From NCBI RefSeq assembly GCF_010894405.1, contig NZ_JAAIYA010000030.1:1-64000 (forward strand): a DNA stretch of 64,000 nt, in the 5' to 3' direction. Source of the stretch: Pyxidicoccus caerfyrddinensis. Lineage in GTDB: Bacteria; Myxococcota; Myxococcia; Myxococcales; Myxococcaceae. The translations under genes were made by a program, and so were the position numbers. Positions 1 to 9,600 of this stretch are shown here, piece by piece (the first letter of the stretch is position 1; every line of letters starts with the position of its first letter). The notes under the pieces are model-generated. The model searched no databases. It was not told where the DNA came from and saw only the letters and a program-made list of their open reading frames with translations.

Positions 1-977
1 AGTACCTCGGCTCGCTGATGTCGCGGCAGAGCGTCACGGTGCTGCCGCAGGTGGGCGGCTACGTGCGCCGCATCCACGTGAAGCCCGGCCAGCAGGTGGA
101 GGCCGGAGCGCCCCTGCTGGAGGTGGATGCGCGCGAGGACACGGCCGCGCTCGACAGCGCCCAGGCCCAGCTCAGCTCCACCAAGGTGAACCTGGAACTG
201 GCCCGCCGCACCCTGGCCCGCACGGAGGCGCTCCAGAAGGAGGGCCTCGCGAGCGCGCAGGAACTGGAGGCCGCCCGCGCCCAGGTGGAGGCCGCCGACG
301 CCGCGTCGCGCTCCTCCGCCGCGCAGGTGACACAGCGCCAGGTGCAGCTGCAACTCAACGTGGTGCGCGCGCCCTTCGCCGGCACCGTGGGGGACGTGCT
401 GGTGCGACTGGGTGACTTCGTCAGTGCCACCACGCCGCTGACCAGCGTGGCGCAGGCGGATGTCCTCGAGGTGAGCGTATCGGTGCCCTCCTCGCGCGCC
501 CGTGCGCTCAAGCCCGACACGGTGGTGGAAGTCCTCGACGCGAAGGGGAAGGTGCTGCTCACCAGCACCGTCTTCTTCATCGCGCCGCAGGCCGATCCGC
601 GCACTCAGTTGGTGGAGGTGAAGGCCGCCTTCCGCAACACGGTGGGCCTGCGCCCCAACGAGATGGTGCGCGCGCGCATGGTCTACTCCGTCCGGGACGC
701 CCTGCAGATTCCGGCGCTCGCGGTGGTGCGCCAGAGCGGTCAGCCCTTCGCGTTAGTGGTGCACGAGAAGGATGGCCAGACAGCGGTGGAGCGCCGCCCC
801 ATCACCCTCGGTGCACTGGGTGAGATGGCCTACGTCGTGGAGAAGGGCCTGGAGGTGGGAGACCTCGTCGCCATCTCCTCCATGCAGGCGCTGCGTGACG
901 GCATGCCCGTGAAGGTGAAGGCCGCGCCGCGTGCCGAGGCGTCAGCCGGCGGCACTCCCTTCGGTAGCAGCCGCTGA
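1..977 (+). CDS. RND efflux periplasmic adaptor (MFP) subunit, 5' end missing
   Basis: The reading frame is open to the left edge, so the N-terminus (lipoprotein signal and start) lies outside the window; about 324 codons are visible. Near the left edge, GGYVRRIHVKPGQQVEAGAP is a biotinyl-lipoyl-type hairpin half. It is followed by an Ala/Glu/Gln-rich coiled-coil hairpin and the second lipoyl half (VVRAPFAGTVGDVLVRLGDF), then a beta-barrel and membrane-proximal region. This is the standard plan of AcrA/MexA adaptors, which link an inner-membrane RND pump to an outer-membrane TolC channel. The pump gene starts 17 nt downstream on the same strand, so the two are co-transcribed. No TolC-type gene follows within the window. 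Family assignment is firm; substrate is unknown. Confidence 0.92.
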   Translation, partial: YLGSLMSRQSVTVLPQVGGYVRRIHVKPGQQVEAGAPLLEVDAREDTAALDSAQAQLSSTKVNLELARRTLARTEALQKEGLASAQELEAARAQVEAADAASRSSAAQVTQRQVQLQLNVVRAPFAGTVGDVLVRLGDFVSATTPLTSVAQADVLEVSVSVPSSRARALKPDTVVEVLDAKGKVLLTSTVFFIAPQADPRTQLVEVKAAFRNTVGLRPNEMVRARMVYSVRDALQIPALAVVRQSGQPFALVVHEKDGQTAVERRPITLGALGEMAYVVEKGLEVGDLVAISSMQALRDGMPVKVKAAPRAEASAGGTPFGSSR

Positions 978-994
978 GCAGAGGAACAGAGCCC

Positions 995-3900
995 ATGTTC
1001 GTCGACTTCTTCATCCGCCGGCCCGTCTTCGCCATCGTCTGCTTCATCCTGCTCACGCTGGTGGGAGCCGTTGCGATTCCCTCGCTGCCCATCGCCCAGT
1101 ATCCGGACCTGGCACCACCGCAGGTGACGGTCAGCAGCACCTACGTGGGCGCCAGCGCCGAGGTGGTGGAGAGCGCCGTCACCATCCCGCTGGAGCAGGA
1201 GCTCAACGGCGTGGAGGGCATGCGCTACATCACCTCCACCAGCAGCAACGACGGCACCAGCACCGTCATCATCACCTTCGAGCCCACGCGTGACATCGAG
1301 GTGGCCGCCGTGGACGTGCAGAACCGCGTCAGCCGCGCGTCCGCCCGCCTGCCCGCGCAGGTGAACCAGTCGGGCATCGTCATCAACAAGGCCTCCAGCC
1401 AGATTCTGATGTCGGTGGCCCTCTTCAGTCCCGACGAGCGATACGACGCGAAGTTCCTCAGCAACTACGCTGACGTGAATCTCAAGGACGCCATCAAGCG
1501 CGTGCGCGGCGTGGGCGAGGTGCGCATCTTCGGCGAGCGCAAGTTCTCCATGCGCCTGTGGCTGGACCCCACGGAGCTGGCGCGCCGCAAGCTCACCCCG
1601 CAGGACGTCACGCGCGCACTCCAGGAGCAGAACCTCCAGGTGGCCGCGGGCCAGGTGGGCCAGCCGCCCTCCGACAAGGACCAGCCCTATCAGCTCGCGG
1701 TGCGGGCACGGGGCCGGCTGGTGGAGCCGGACGAGTTCGGCGACATCGTCCTCATGCGCCAGAACGACGGCAAGAGCGTGCGCGTGAAGGACGTGGGCCG
1801 TGTGGAGATGGGCGCGGAGAACTACAGCTCCCTGCTGCGCTTCGGCGGCAAGGCGGCCGTCGGTCTCGCCATCTTCCAGCTGCCCACCGCCAATGCGCTC
1901 GACGTGCGCGACGGCGTCTACGCGGAGCTGGCGAAGCTCTCGCAACAGTTCCCCCCGGGCATGCGATTCCAGACGGGCACGGACACGACGCTCGCGGTGC
2001 GCGCCACCATCCACGAGGTGCTCCGTTCGCTGGTGGAGGCGATTGCGCTCGTCATCCTGGTCATCTTCCTGTTCCTGCACGGCTGGCGCAGCGTGCTCAT
2101 CACCGCCTTCACCCTCCCCGTCTCGCTGGTGGGCACCTTCGCCTTCGTCAGCTTGATGGGCTTCTCCATCAACACCCTCACCCTCTTTGGCCTGACGCTG
2201 GCCACGGGCCTCGTGGTGGACGACGCCATCGTCGTCATCGAGAACATCGAGCGGTTGATGATGGAACGGCACCTGACGCCCGTGCAGGCCGCCCGTGAGG
2301 GAATGAAGGAGGTGTCCGGCGCAGTCATCGCCATCTCCATCGTGCTGGTGGCGGTGTTCGTCCCGGTGGCCCTGTTCCCCGGCACCACGGGCGCCATCTA
2401 CCGCCAGTTCGCACTGACCATCACCGCGTCGGTGGCCCTCTCCACCTTCTGCGCCCTCACCCTGACGCCCGCCCTGAGTGCTCGGATGCTCAAGCACCAG
2501 CAGGGTGAGAAGTGGGTGTTCTTCCGCTGGGTGGACCGGGCGCTGGACGCGACTCGGACCGTGTACGGCCGGGGCCTGCGCCGGCTGCTGAAGCACCCGG
2601 TCATCATCCTGGGCGCGTTCCTGCTGTGCATCGGCGCCACGGTGGCGCTGTTCAAGGCGACGCCCACGGGCTTCATCCCCGACGAGGACCAGGGCTACCT
2701 CATCATCTCCGTGCAGGGACCTGAGGGCATGGCGCTCGCCCAGACGGAGAAGGTGATGGCGGAGGTGGAGGCGGTGCTGAAGGACCAGCCGGAGGTGCGC
2801 GTCATCTTCGCCAACGGCGGCTTCTCACCCCAGGGCTCGGGCCCCAACATGGCCAACATCTTCGCCGCGCTGAAGCCCTGGAGCGAGCGGCCCGGAAAGG
2901 ACCAGTCGGTGGCCGCGCTGGTGGAGCGGCTGCGCGCACCGCTCAGTCGCATCGGCGGGGCGCGCGTGGTGCCCTTCCAACCTCCGGCCATCCGCGGCGT
3001 GGGCAGCGTGGGCGGCTTCCAGTTCGTCGTCGAGGACACCGCCGGCACCAGCTCGCTGGACCAGCTTGCCTCCGCCGTGCAGACGCTCGTGGCCAGGGGC
3101 AACGAGGACAGCCGGTTGCGCGGTGTCTTCACCGGCTTCAATGCCGACACGCCGCTACTCGACGTGGAGGTGGACCGGCAGAAGGCCAAGGCCCTGGGTG
3201 TCCCCATCGAGCAGATCTTCGGCACGATGCAGGTCTACATGGGCAGCCAGTACGTCAACGACTTCAACTACGCGAACCGCGCGTACCGCGTCTACGTCCA
3301 GGCCGAGCAGCAGTTCCGCGACAGCCCGCGCGACATCGGCGCCTTCTACGTACGCAGCGACAGCGGGGACATGATTCCGCTGGAGTCACTGGTGAAGGTG
3401 GAGCCCACGGTGTCCGCGCAGGTCATCCGCCACTACAACCTCTTCCGCTCGGTGGAGATCAACGGCCAGGCGGCGCCGGGCGTGTCCTCTGGGCAGGCGC
3501 TGGAGGCGATGGAAGCCCTCGCCGCGCAGCACCTGCCGCTGGGCATGAGCACGGAGTGGACAGGCATCAGCCTGGAGCAGAAGCAGAGCGGCGGACAGAC
3601 GATGGTCATCTTCGGCCTGGGCCTGCTCTTCGTCTTCCTGGTGCTCGCGGCGCAGTACGAGAGCTTCACCCTGCCGCTGGTCATCATCCTCTCGGTGCCG
3701 CTGGCCATCATGGGTGCGCTCGGGCTTCAGCTGCTGCGCGGGTTTGCCAACGACGTGTTCTGTCAGGTGGGGCTGGTCATGCTGGTGGGACTCGCCAGCA
3801 AGAACGCCATCCTCATCGTGGAGTTCGCGGAGCAATTGCGCGAGGGCGGCAAGAGCGCCCTCGACGCGGTGGTGGAGGCGGCCGAGGTGCGCCTGCGTCC

Positions 3901-4135
3901 CATCCTCATGACGTCGATTGCATTCCTCCTCGGCGTGGTGCCGCTGATGACGGCGTCGGGCGCGGGCGCGGCGTCGCGCAACTCGCTGGGCACGGCGGTG
4001 TTCGGCGGCATGCTCGTGTCCACGGTGGTGAACTTCGTGTTCATCCCCGGCCTCTACGTGCTGATGCAGCGACTGCGCGGCGAGGCCAGGCGGACCGTCA
4101 GCGACCTGGTGGCTCCGCCGGCTCCGTCGCACTGA
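995..4135 (+). CDS. RND multidrug efflux pump, HAE-1/AcrB type
   Basis: A 1046-residue protein of full family length. It begins MFVDFFIRRPVFAIV, the usual cytoplasmic start and TM1 of AcrB-like pumps. TM4 carries GLVVDDAIVVIENIERLM with Asp409 and Asp410, matching the proton-relay pair of AcrB. The second half carries VGLASKNAILIVEFAEQL, whose Lys matches AcrB Lys940. Two large periplasmic loops (about residues 40-330 and 560-870) form the porter and docking domains. It works as an inner-membrane trimer exporting drugs or other amphiphiles by proton antiport, with the adaptor encoded just upstream. An in-frame Shine-Dalgarno-like GAGGAAC precedes the ATG. What it exports cannot be told from sequence. 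Confidence 0.96.
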   Translation: MFVDFFIRRPVFAIVCFILLTLVGAVAIPSLPIAQYPDLAPPQVTVSSTYVGASAEVVESAVTIPLEQELNGVEGMRYITSTSSNDGTSTVIITFEPTRDIEVAAVDVQNRVSRASARLPAQVNQSGIVINKASSQILMSVALFSPDERYDAKFLSNYADVNLKDAIKRVRGVGEVRIFGERKFSMRLWLDPTELARRKLTPQDVTRALQEQNLQVAAGQVGQPPSDKDQPYQLAVRARGRLVEPDEFGDIVLMRQNDGKSVRVKDVGRVEMGAENYSSLLRFGGKAAVGLAIFQLPTANALDVRDGVYAELAKLSQQFPPGMRFQTGTDTTLAVRATIHEVLRSLVEAIALVILVIFLFLHGWRSVLITAFTLPVSLVGTFAFVSLMGFSINTLTLFGLTLATGLVVDDAIVVIENIERLMMERHLTPVQAAREGMKEVSGAVIAISIVLVAVFVPVALFPGTTGAIYRQFALTITASVALSTFCALTLTPALSARMLKHQQGEKWVFFRWVDRALDATRTVYGRGLRRLLKHPVIILGAFLLCIGATVALFKATPTGFIPDEDQGYLIISVQGPEGMALAQTEKVMAEVEAVLKDQPEVRVIFANGGFSPQGSGPNMANIFAALKPWSERPGKDQSVAALVERLRAPLSRIGGARVVPFQPPAIRGVGSVGGFQFVVEDTAGTSSLDQLASAVQTLVARGNEDSRLRGVFTGFNADTPLLDVEVDRQKAKALGVPIEQIFGTMQVYMGSQYVNDFNYANRAYRVYVQAEQQFRDSPRDIGAFYVRSDSGDMIPLESLVKVEPTVSAQVIRHYNLFRSVEINGQAAPGVSSGQALEAMEALAAQHLPLGMSTEWTGISLEQKQSGGQTMVIFGLGLLFVFLVLAAQYESFTLPLVIILSVPLAIMGALGLQLLRGFANDVFCQVGLVMLVGLASKNAILIVEFAEQLREGGKSALDAVVEAAEVRLRPILMTSIAFLLGVVPLMTASGAGAASRNSLGTAVFGGMLVSTVVNFVFIPGLYVLMQRLRGEARRTVSDLVAPPAPSH

Positions 4136-4304
4136 GACACGCCAGCAGCCGGGTCGAGCGACTTGTGGCGCCAGGGGCCGACCTTGTCCGGGTGTTGGCG
4201 GTTACGCGCCCGTTACACCCGCGCGCGCGGCTCGGGGCAACACTTCGTCCGGTCCGGTCAGAGGGGCCGGTCCGTCTCTCCGGACGACCCTGAAGAGGAA
4301 GCCA

Positions 4305-5627
4305 ATGCGCGGATGGCAGGTGACAGTGGCAGTACTGGCTGCAGGCCTGGTGGTGTGTGGTGACGCCGGGGAGCCGGGGCCGGGGCCTGTCGTGGGAAAC
4401 GAGACTGGCGAGCGCGTGGTGGAAGCCCTCTGCGCGCGCGAGGAGCGGTGCGGGGTGTACGCCAGCACGGAAGCCTGTGAACGGGACCTGCGACGCTGGG
4501 GCTGGGGTGGGATGTGGCTGGGACTGGGGACGCGCCATGACGCGGCGTTGGCGTCAGGCCGGCTGAGCTATGACGAGGGCGCGGCCGAGCGCTGTGTCGC
4601 CACCCTCCGCGACAGCGACTGCCGCCTGCCCGCACTGACCTTCCTCGCGCGACAGCGGGGCATCGAATACGAGCCGGCCTGCCAGGTGCTCCGCGTCGAG
4701 GCACCCGCGAGCACCTGCCGGCTCCATGCGGAGTGCGGTGGCGAGGCCTGGTGCCACTTCCCGGGAGACGGCACACCCGAGGGTACCTGCCAGCCCCGGA
4801 GTGCGGAGGGAGAGGTCGCCGTCCATCTCATTCAATGCGCACCAGGACTCGTCCTCGCCGAGCCCGGCGGCCGCTGCCAACGTCCCGCTGAAGAGGGAGA
4901 GGTCTGCTACCTGCCAGGAGGCGCCGGCATCACCCACCCGTGCGGGCCGGGACTGTGGTGCGACCAGGACGGCGGGACGTGTCAGCGAGCCAGCGCCGAA
5001 GGTGACGCGTGCGGAGCCTTCGGGATTCCGCCGTGCGACGAGTCACTCGTATGCAAGGAGGGGCACTGTGGCCGCCGTTCCCGCCCGGGCGAGTCGTGCC
5101 GAGCAACACCTGTCCTGTCCACCCTCTACCGCAACGACTGCCAGGAGGAGCTCTTCTGTGACGCGGACCGGGGGGAGCTCGGCACCTGCCGGGAGCAACT
5201 CGGAGTGGGCGTCGCCTGCCGCGAATCCTTCGAATGCGCCGGGGACCTGAAGTGCGTCAGCCCCGAACAGGCGCCCGATGGGCCGGGCTTCTGTCAGGAA
5301 GAGCCCGGCCTCGGTGCGCCTTGTGCACGGAGCAAGTTCTCCTTCTCCGGCTGTGCCAAGGGCCTCGTCTGCTCCGAGGAGAGCGGACGGTGCGTCCCCT
5401 ACGTCCCCGAGGGAGAGCGCTGCGGCCCGGAGGCCCTGTGCGCGACGGGCCCGTGCGTGAACGGTCATTGCGCCCCCTATGAAGCCCTCTCCCGCCAGCA
5501 AGCGCCGGGCCCGGGCAACCCGCTCCCCCCCATCATCGTCCGCATCAAGAGCCTTGCTCCTCGCGGTCCGGGTCCACGTCCGACGGGCGTTCCGGACAGG
5601 GCACACTCCGCCAGTCTGCCGCCATGA
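4305..5627 (+). CDS. Cysteine-rich secreted protein with Dickkopf-like repeats
   Basis: A 440-residue exported protein with 37 cysteines. The N-terminus is a hydrophobic signal with a poor lipobox (VVC at residues 16-18), so lipoprotein anchoring is possible but not certain. Residues about 25-120 form a helical region with paired cysteines. From about residue 130 a module recurs: CGxGxxCD...GTCQ, then EGDxC or GExC. This matches the cysteine-rich Dickkopf N-terminal-like repeats that are abundant in myxobacterial surface proteins. The last 50 residues are Pro/Arg-rich and lack cysteines. An upstream GAAGAGGAAG sequence is a good ribosome binding site. The role is unknown; disulfide-rich surface modules suggest adhesion or binding. 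Confidence 0.82.
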   Translation: MRGWQVTVAVLAAGLVVCGDAGEPGPGPVVGNETGERVVEALCAREERCGVYASTEACERDLRRWGWGGMWLGLGTRHDAALASGRLSYDEGAAERCVATLRDSDCRLPALTFLARQRGIEYEPACQVLRVEAPASTCRLHAECGGEAWCHFPGDGTPEGTCQPRSAEGEVAVHLIQCAPGLVLAEPGGRCQRPAEEGEVCYLPGGAGITHPCGPGLWCDQDGGTCQRASAEGDACGAFGIPPCDESLVCKEGHCGRRSRPGESCRATPVLSTLYRNDCQEELFCDADRGELGTCREQLGVGVACRESFECAGDLKCVSPEQAPDGPGFCQEEPGLGAPCARSKFSFSGCAKGLVCSEESGRCVPYVPEGERCGPEALCATGPCVNGHCAPYEALSRQQAPGPGNPLPPIIVRIKSLAPRGPGPRPTGVPDRAHSASLPP

Positions 5628-5635
5628 GAGGAGCG

Positions 5636-5656
5636 GTCCCGGGGAAATACCGGGAC
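5636..5656. terminator. Hairpin between convergent genes
   Basis: GTCCCGG and CCGGGAC form a perfect 7-bp stem around GGAAATA. It lies 8 nt past the stop of the cysteine-rich gene and before the convergent stop at 5719, so it could terminate both. There is no clear T tract, as is usual in GC-rich genomes. Confidence 0.6.
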
Positions 5657-5718
5657 GACGCGACGACTCGCGGAGGGCGCTGAACGTGGGGCTGGCCGCG
5701 CCGTCCCGGCCGCCCTGC

Positions 5719-6849
5719 TCAGCCCGCCTTCGGCGCCGTGCCACGCGCCGTCAACTCGCGCTCCACGTACAGCCGCAGGATGTGCATGAAGTCCTGCGCG
5801 TTCGTCACCACGCCGAAGGCCTGGTGCGTGCCGCGGTCCTTCAGCTTGCTCACCACGAACTCGGACGAGTCCACGCAGATGGTGGGCAGCTCGCGCAAGG
5901 AGCCGTCCTTCTCCACCACGAAGGCCGGCAGCATGTTGCCCGTGGCGATGGCGTGCAGCGCGGTGGCAATCAGCACCGACATGGTGGCCTTCACCGCGTG
6001 ACGGCGCATGGCGTCCTGCGCGGCCAGGTTGTCGGTGACGACATCCGGCAGCGGCCCGTCGTCGCGGATGGAGCCCGTCAGCACGAACGGAACCTTGTGC
6101 ACCACGCACGCGTGCATGATGCCGTTGGTAATCACCCCTGACTCCACCGCCTTCGCAATCGAGCCCGCCGCGCGCACCTTGTTGATGGCGCGCATGTGCA
6201 GGCCATGGCCGCCGGAGGTGGCCTCGCCCGAGCCGCTCATGCCCAGCGTGGTGCCGAAGATGGACGCCTCGATGTCGTGCACCGCCACCGCGTTGCCCGC
6301 CAGCAGCGCGCCCACGAAGCCGTTGGCGATGAACCACGTCATGTCCGCGCGCGCCCGCGAGTGCACCAGCGCCGGCCCCGTCACCCACACCGGGTAGCCG
6401 CCGCGCTCGCGCTCCTCCACCAGCAGCCGCGCCATGTGCCCGTAGTCGATGGGCTTCTCGCGCGACACCTCGCTCGTCATGAACTTGAACTCTCCCTCAC
6501 CGCCCTCGGTGAGGTAGGCCATGTTCACGTACACGCCCTGGCTGCCGTCCTCCGCGTGGCCCACCACCACGCGCTCGCCCGCGCGCACGCGCCGGCCCTC
6601 GCGGGCCCACAATTCGCCCTGGGCATCCAGCACGAGCGCGCAGTCCATGCGAGGCTCGCGCGGCATGCGCCAGGCGCCGCCGACGCGCACGTAGGTGGGG
6701 AGGTTGGTGGTGGAGAAGAAGCCCTCCGGCAGGACGCCGTCCGCGGGCGCCGGCTGGAAGCGCGCGTCCGGACACTGGGCGAAGCGCGCGGCCGTGAAGT
6801 CGGGATGGGGAATGGTGCTCACCCCGGCACCATGCGCGGACCCACCCAT
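5719..6849 (-). CDS. LOR/SDH-domain protein, ornithine cyclodeaminase-like
   Basis: A 376-residue protein matching the LOR/SDH conserved domain (TIGR00300 type), recently linked to archaeal and cyanobacterial ornithine cyclodeaminases (the C-terminal half of ArgZ/AgrE). Recognisable blocks are GMSGSGEATSGGHGLHMRAI, the glycine-rich nucleotide-binding stretch FVGALLAGNAVAVHDIEASI, and near the end CVDSSEFVVSKLKDRGTHQA. If the family activity holds, it converts ornithine to proline and ammonia with bound NAD. The ArgZ N-terminal arginine-dihydrolase domain is absent, so this is the stand-alone form. ATG at 6849 is listed; a GTG at 6822 (then STIPHPDF) is nearly as good, and neither has a strong ribosome binding site. 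It is divergent from the histidine kinase. Confidence 0.85.
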   Translation of the reverse strand: MGGSAHGAGVSTIPHPDFTAARFAQCPDARFQPAPADGVLPEGFFSTTNLPTYVRVGGAWRMPREPRMDCALVLDAQGELWAREGRRVRAGERVVVGHAEDGSQGVYVNMAYLTEGGEGEFKFMTSEVSREKPIDYGHMARLLVEERERGGYPVWVTGPALVHSRARADMTWFIANGFVGALLAGNAVAVHDIEASIFGTTLGMSGSGEATSGGHGLHMRAINKVRAAGSIAKAVESGVITNGIMHACVVHKVPFVLTGSIRDDGPLPDVVTDNLAAQDAMRRHAVKATMSVLIATALHAIATGNMLPAFVVEKDGSLRELPTICVDSSEFVVSKLKDRGTHQAFGVVTNAQDFMHILRLYVERELTARGTAPKAG

Positions 6850-6915
6850 CCTGTTCAAGTCTCTTGGCGTAGACTTGTCTCCTCCCCCAGCGCAGGCGTC
6901 CTTCCGGAGTACCCG

Positions 6916-8856
6916 GTGACCGTCCTCGACTTCCAACTGCTCTTCGAGAAGAGCCCGGGCCTCTTCCTCGTCCTCGCGCCGGACGCGGACTTCACCATCC
7001 TCGCCGTCACGGACGCCTACCTCCGCGCGACGATGACGCGCCGCGGGGACGTGCTCGGCCGGCGCCTCTTCGACGTGTTCCCGGACAACCCGGAGGAAGC
7101 CCAGGCCACCGGCACCCGCAACCTGCGCGCCTCGCTGGAGCATGCCCTGGCCACCCGGGCCCCGGACGTCATGCCCCTGCAGAAGTACGACATCCCCCGC
7201 CCCGGGGGCGGCTTCGAGGAGCGCCACTGGAGCCCCGTCAACACCCCGGTCCTCTCCGAGGACGGGCAGGTGCGCTACCTCATCCACCAGGTGGACGACA
7301 TGACCGAGGTGGTGCGCCTCACCCGGCTCGGCGAGCGGGACCGCGGTGAGCTGCTGGCGCTCCAGCGGAACGTGCGTGCCCGCACGGACCTGCACGCGCT
7401 GATGGAGCACGCCCCCGCCGCCATCGCCGTGATTCGGGGTCCGGGCCACGTCTACGACTACGCCAACGCGGAGTACCTCCAATTGGTCGGCCGCGAGACA
7501 GTCGTGGGCAGGTCCGTGCGCGAGGCGCTGCCCGAAATCGCGGCCCAGGGCTTCATCGACGTGCTGGACCGGGTGTACGCCACCGGAGAGCCCTTCATCG
7601 CCGACGAGCTCGTCGTCAGCCTGGACCGCTCGGGCACCGGGAGCCTGGAGGACCGCTTCCTCAACTTCGTCTTCCAGCCCACCCGCGCTCCGGACCGGGC
7701 GGTGGACGGCATCTTCCTCCAGGCGGTGGACGTGACGGCCCAGGTGCGGGCCCGGCGCGAGGTGGAGGAGGAGCGCGCCCGCCTGCACGCGGTGCTGGAG
7801 AACGCTCCCATGGCGGTGGCCATCGCGGACGCCTCCGGCCGCGTCGTGCTCGCCAACAAGCGCATCGAGGCCGAGCTGCGCCACCCGGCCCACTCCACCA
7901 CCCAGCACGCGGACTACCACCAGTGGCCCATCCTCCGGCCCGACGGCCTGCCCATCGCCACCGAGGACTACCCGCTCATCCGCGGCCTGCGCGGCCTGGA
8001 GGCCCACGGCGAGGAGCTCAACTACGTCTTCGGGGATGGCAGCCAGGGCGTGGTGGAGGCGCACTACGGGCCCGCCCGTGACGCGCGCGGAAACATCATC
8101 GCCTCCGTCGTCTTCTTCCGGGACATCACCCAGCGCCGGAAGCTGGAGGAGGAGGCGCGCCAGCGCGCCGGGTTCGAGCAGCAGCTCATCGGCATCGTCT
8201 CGCACGATTTGCGCAACCCCATCAGCGCCATCATCCTGTCCACCACGACGCAGCTGCGGCGCACGGACCTGGACGAGCGGCTGCGCCAGCCGCTGGGCCG
8301 CATCCTCTCCTCCGCCGAGCGCGCCAACCGGCTCATCCGAGACCTGCTCGACTTCACCCAGGCCCGGCTGGGCGGCGGGATTCCCACGCGGCCAGGGCCC
8401 CTGGACTTCCATGCCTTCACCCGGCAGGTGCTGGACGAAATCCAGGTGGCCCATCCCGAGCGCGAGCTGAGGGTGGAGCAGCACGGAGACGGCCAGGGCG
8501 CGTGGGACGCGGACCGGCTCGCGCAGCTCGTCGTCAACCTGCTGGGCAACGCCCTCACCTACAGCCCCGCGGGCAGCCCGGTGAGCATGACGACGCGGGG
8601 CGAGACTCGCGACGTGGTGCTCGAGGTGCACAACACCGGCGTCCCCATCCCCGCCGAGCTGCGGGCGCGCCTCTTCCAGCCGATGCAGCGCGGCGACAAC
8701 GGCGACACGCGCAGCCGCAGCGTGGGGCTGGGGCTCTACATCGTCGACCAGATTGTCCGCGCGCACGGCGGCGGCATCACCGTGACGTCCCTGCCGGACG
8801 AGGGCACCACCTTCACGGTGCGGCTGCCGCGAGCGCCCCACTCGACGCCCGGGTGA
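6916..8856 (+). CDS. Soluble sensor histidine kinase with three PAS domains
   Basis: A 646-residue protein without obvious membrane segments. PAS-like domains lie at about residues 8-125, 150-275 and 290-410 (EHAPAAIAVIRGPGHVYDYA and ENAPMAVAIADASGRVVLAN start the second and third). HisKA follows, with GIVSHDLRNPISAI and the phosphoacceptor His430. The ATPase domain has an N box at about 541-545 (NLLGNALTYS) and a GLGLYIV G2 box. The GTG start was chosen because GGAG at 6906-6909 is well spaced, and because sequence upstream runs into the divergent gene. No response regulator is adjacent, so it is an orphan kinase, as is common in myxobacteria. The signal is unknown. Confidence 0.93.
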   Translation: MTVLDFQLLFEKSPGLFLVLAPDADFTILAVTDAYLRATMTRRGDVLGRRLFDVFPDNPEEAQATGTRNLRASLEHALATRAPDVMPLQKYDIPRPGGGFEERHWSPVNTPVLSEDGQVRYLIHQVDDMTEVVRLTRLGERDRGELLALQRNVRARTDLHALMEHAPAAIAVIRGPGHVYDYANAEYLQLVGRETVVGRSVREALPEIAAQGFIDVLDRVYATGEPFIADELVVSLDRSGTGSLEDRFLNFVFQPTRAPDRAVDGIFLQAVDVTAQVRARREVEEERARLHAVLENAPMAVAIADASGRVVLANKRIEAELRHPAHSTTQHADYHQWPILRPDGLPIATEDYPLIRGLRGLEAHGEELNYVFGDGSQGVVEAHYGPARDARGNIIASVVFFRDITQRRKLEEEARQRAGFEQQLIGIVSHDLRNPISAIILSTTTQLRRTDLDERLRQPLGRILSSAERANRLIRDLLDFTQARLGGGIPTRPGPLDFHAFTRQVLDEIQVAHPERELRVEQHGDGQGAWDADRLAQLVVNLLGNALTYSPAGSPVSMTTRGETRDVVLEVHNTGVPIPAELRARLFQPMQRGDNGDTRSRSVGLGLYIVDQIVRAHGGGITVTSLPDEGTTFTVRLPRAPHSTPG

Positions 8857-8857
8857 G

Positions 8858-9418
8858 TCAGTCCTCGGTGTCTTCAGCGGACGGCGGGTTGCTCAGGTGG
8901 CTGTAGGCGACGGCGGTCAGGGCCTTGAGCTCGGGCACCTGCCACGCCACCTCGTGCTTCGAGCGCCAGTCCTCCGCCCAGGCCATGAAGGTGCGCAGCT
9001 GCGCGGCGCTGGGGGCCACCTGCCAGCGCTGCCGCTTCGCCAGCGTCAGCGCCTCCAGCGGCGGGTGCCCCAGCGCCACCATGCAGCACAGCGCCAGCAG
9101 CGCGCTGCGCCCCACGCCGTGCTCGCAGTGGATGTAGACCTTGTGGCCCTGCGCCAGGCGCTGCGTCACCCACTCGACGCCGTCGTCAATCATGTCGCGG
9201 CGGATGGCGCGCATGTCCTCCGTGGGCAGGTGCAGCAGGGTGATTCCGTGCTCGCGCAGCACGTGCTCGTCGTCGCGCTCCTCCACCCGCACGTCCACCA
9301 CGTAGCGGATGCCCAGCTTGCGCGCGAGGTGCTCCGCCGCCTCGATGGGGAAGCGTCCCCCCACCGCCAGCGAGGGCAGCACCCAGTCCAGGTTCAGCCT
9401 CCGGAAGGGCTCGCTCAT
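8858..9418 (-). CDS. Dual-specificity/tyrosine phosphatase-like protein
   Basis: A 186-residue cytoplasmic protein with the signature HCEHGVGRS, the Cys-x5-Arg P-loop of cysteine-dependent phosphatases (Cys98, Arg104). An acidic candidate general acid sits in LPTEDM (about 65-69). The fold resembles the compact dual-specificity and archaeal-type phosphatases, which remove phosphate from Tyr or Ser/Thr. The start at MSEPFRRLNLDW fits family length; a longer frame to 9481 adds only low-complexity sequence. It is convergent with the histidine kinase, the two stops lying almost side by side. Whether it acts on proteins, RNA ends or inositol phosphates is open. Confidence 0.87.
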   Translation of the reverse strand: MSEPFRRLNLDWVLPSLAVGGRFPIEAAEHLARKLGIRYVVDVRVEERDDEHVLREHGITLLHLPTEDMRAIRRDMIDDGVEWVTQRLAQGHKVYIHCEHGVGRSALLALCCMVALGHPPLEALTLAKRQRWQVAPSAAQLRTFMAWAEDWRSKHEVAWQVPELKALTAVAYSHLSNPPSAEDTED

Positions 9419-9600
9419 GTGCTCACGGTAGGGATGCCCGGCCCATCCCGGGAGGGCCCCACACTGGGAGGCACGGCCCACCAGGGCTGTAGGTGAAAAA
9501 CACAGGGGGTACGCAACTTCGAATCTCAGGCTGCGAGAATCATGGCAAGTCCCACCGGTGATGCCCCCCGGCGTCGCCTCAATCTTTCGGAGCCCCCTCC

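Noticed and set aside
830..2596. A 588-codon minus-strand open frame inside the RND pump gene
   Set aside because: No recognisable domain, while the plus strand encodes a full-length RND pump.
6196..6915. Upstream extension of the PAS histidine kinase
   Set aside because: The frame is open but crosses the divergent LOR/SDH gene and has His/Arg-rich shadow composition; GTG 6916 has a proper ribosome site.
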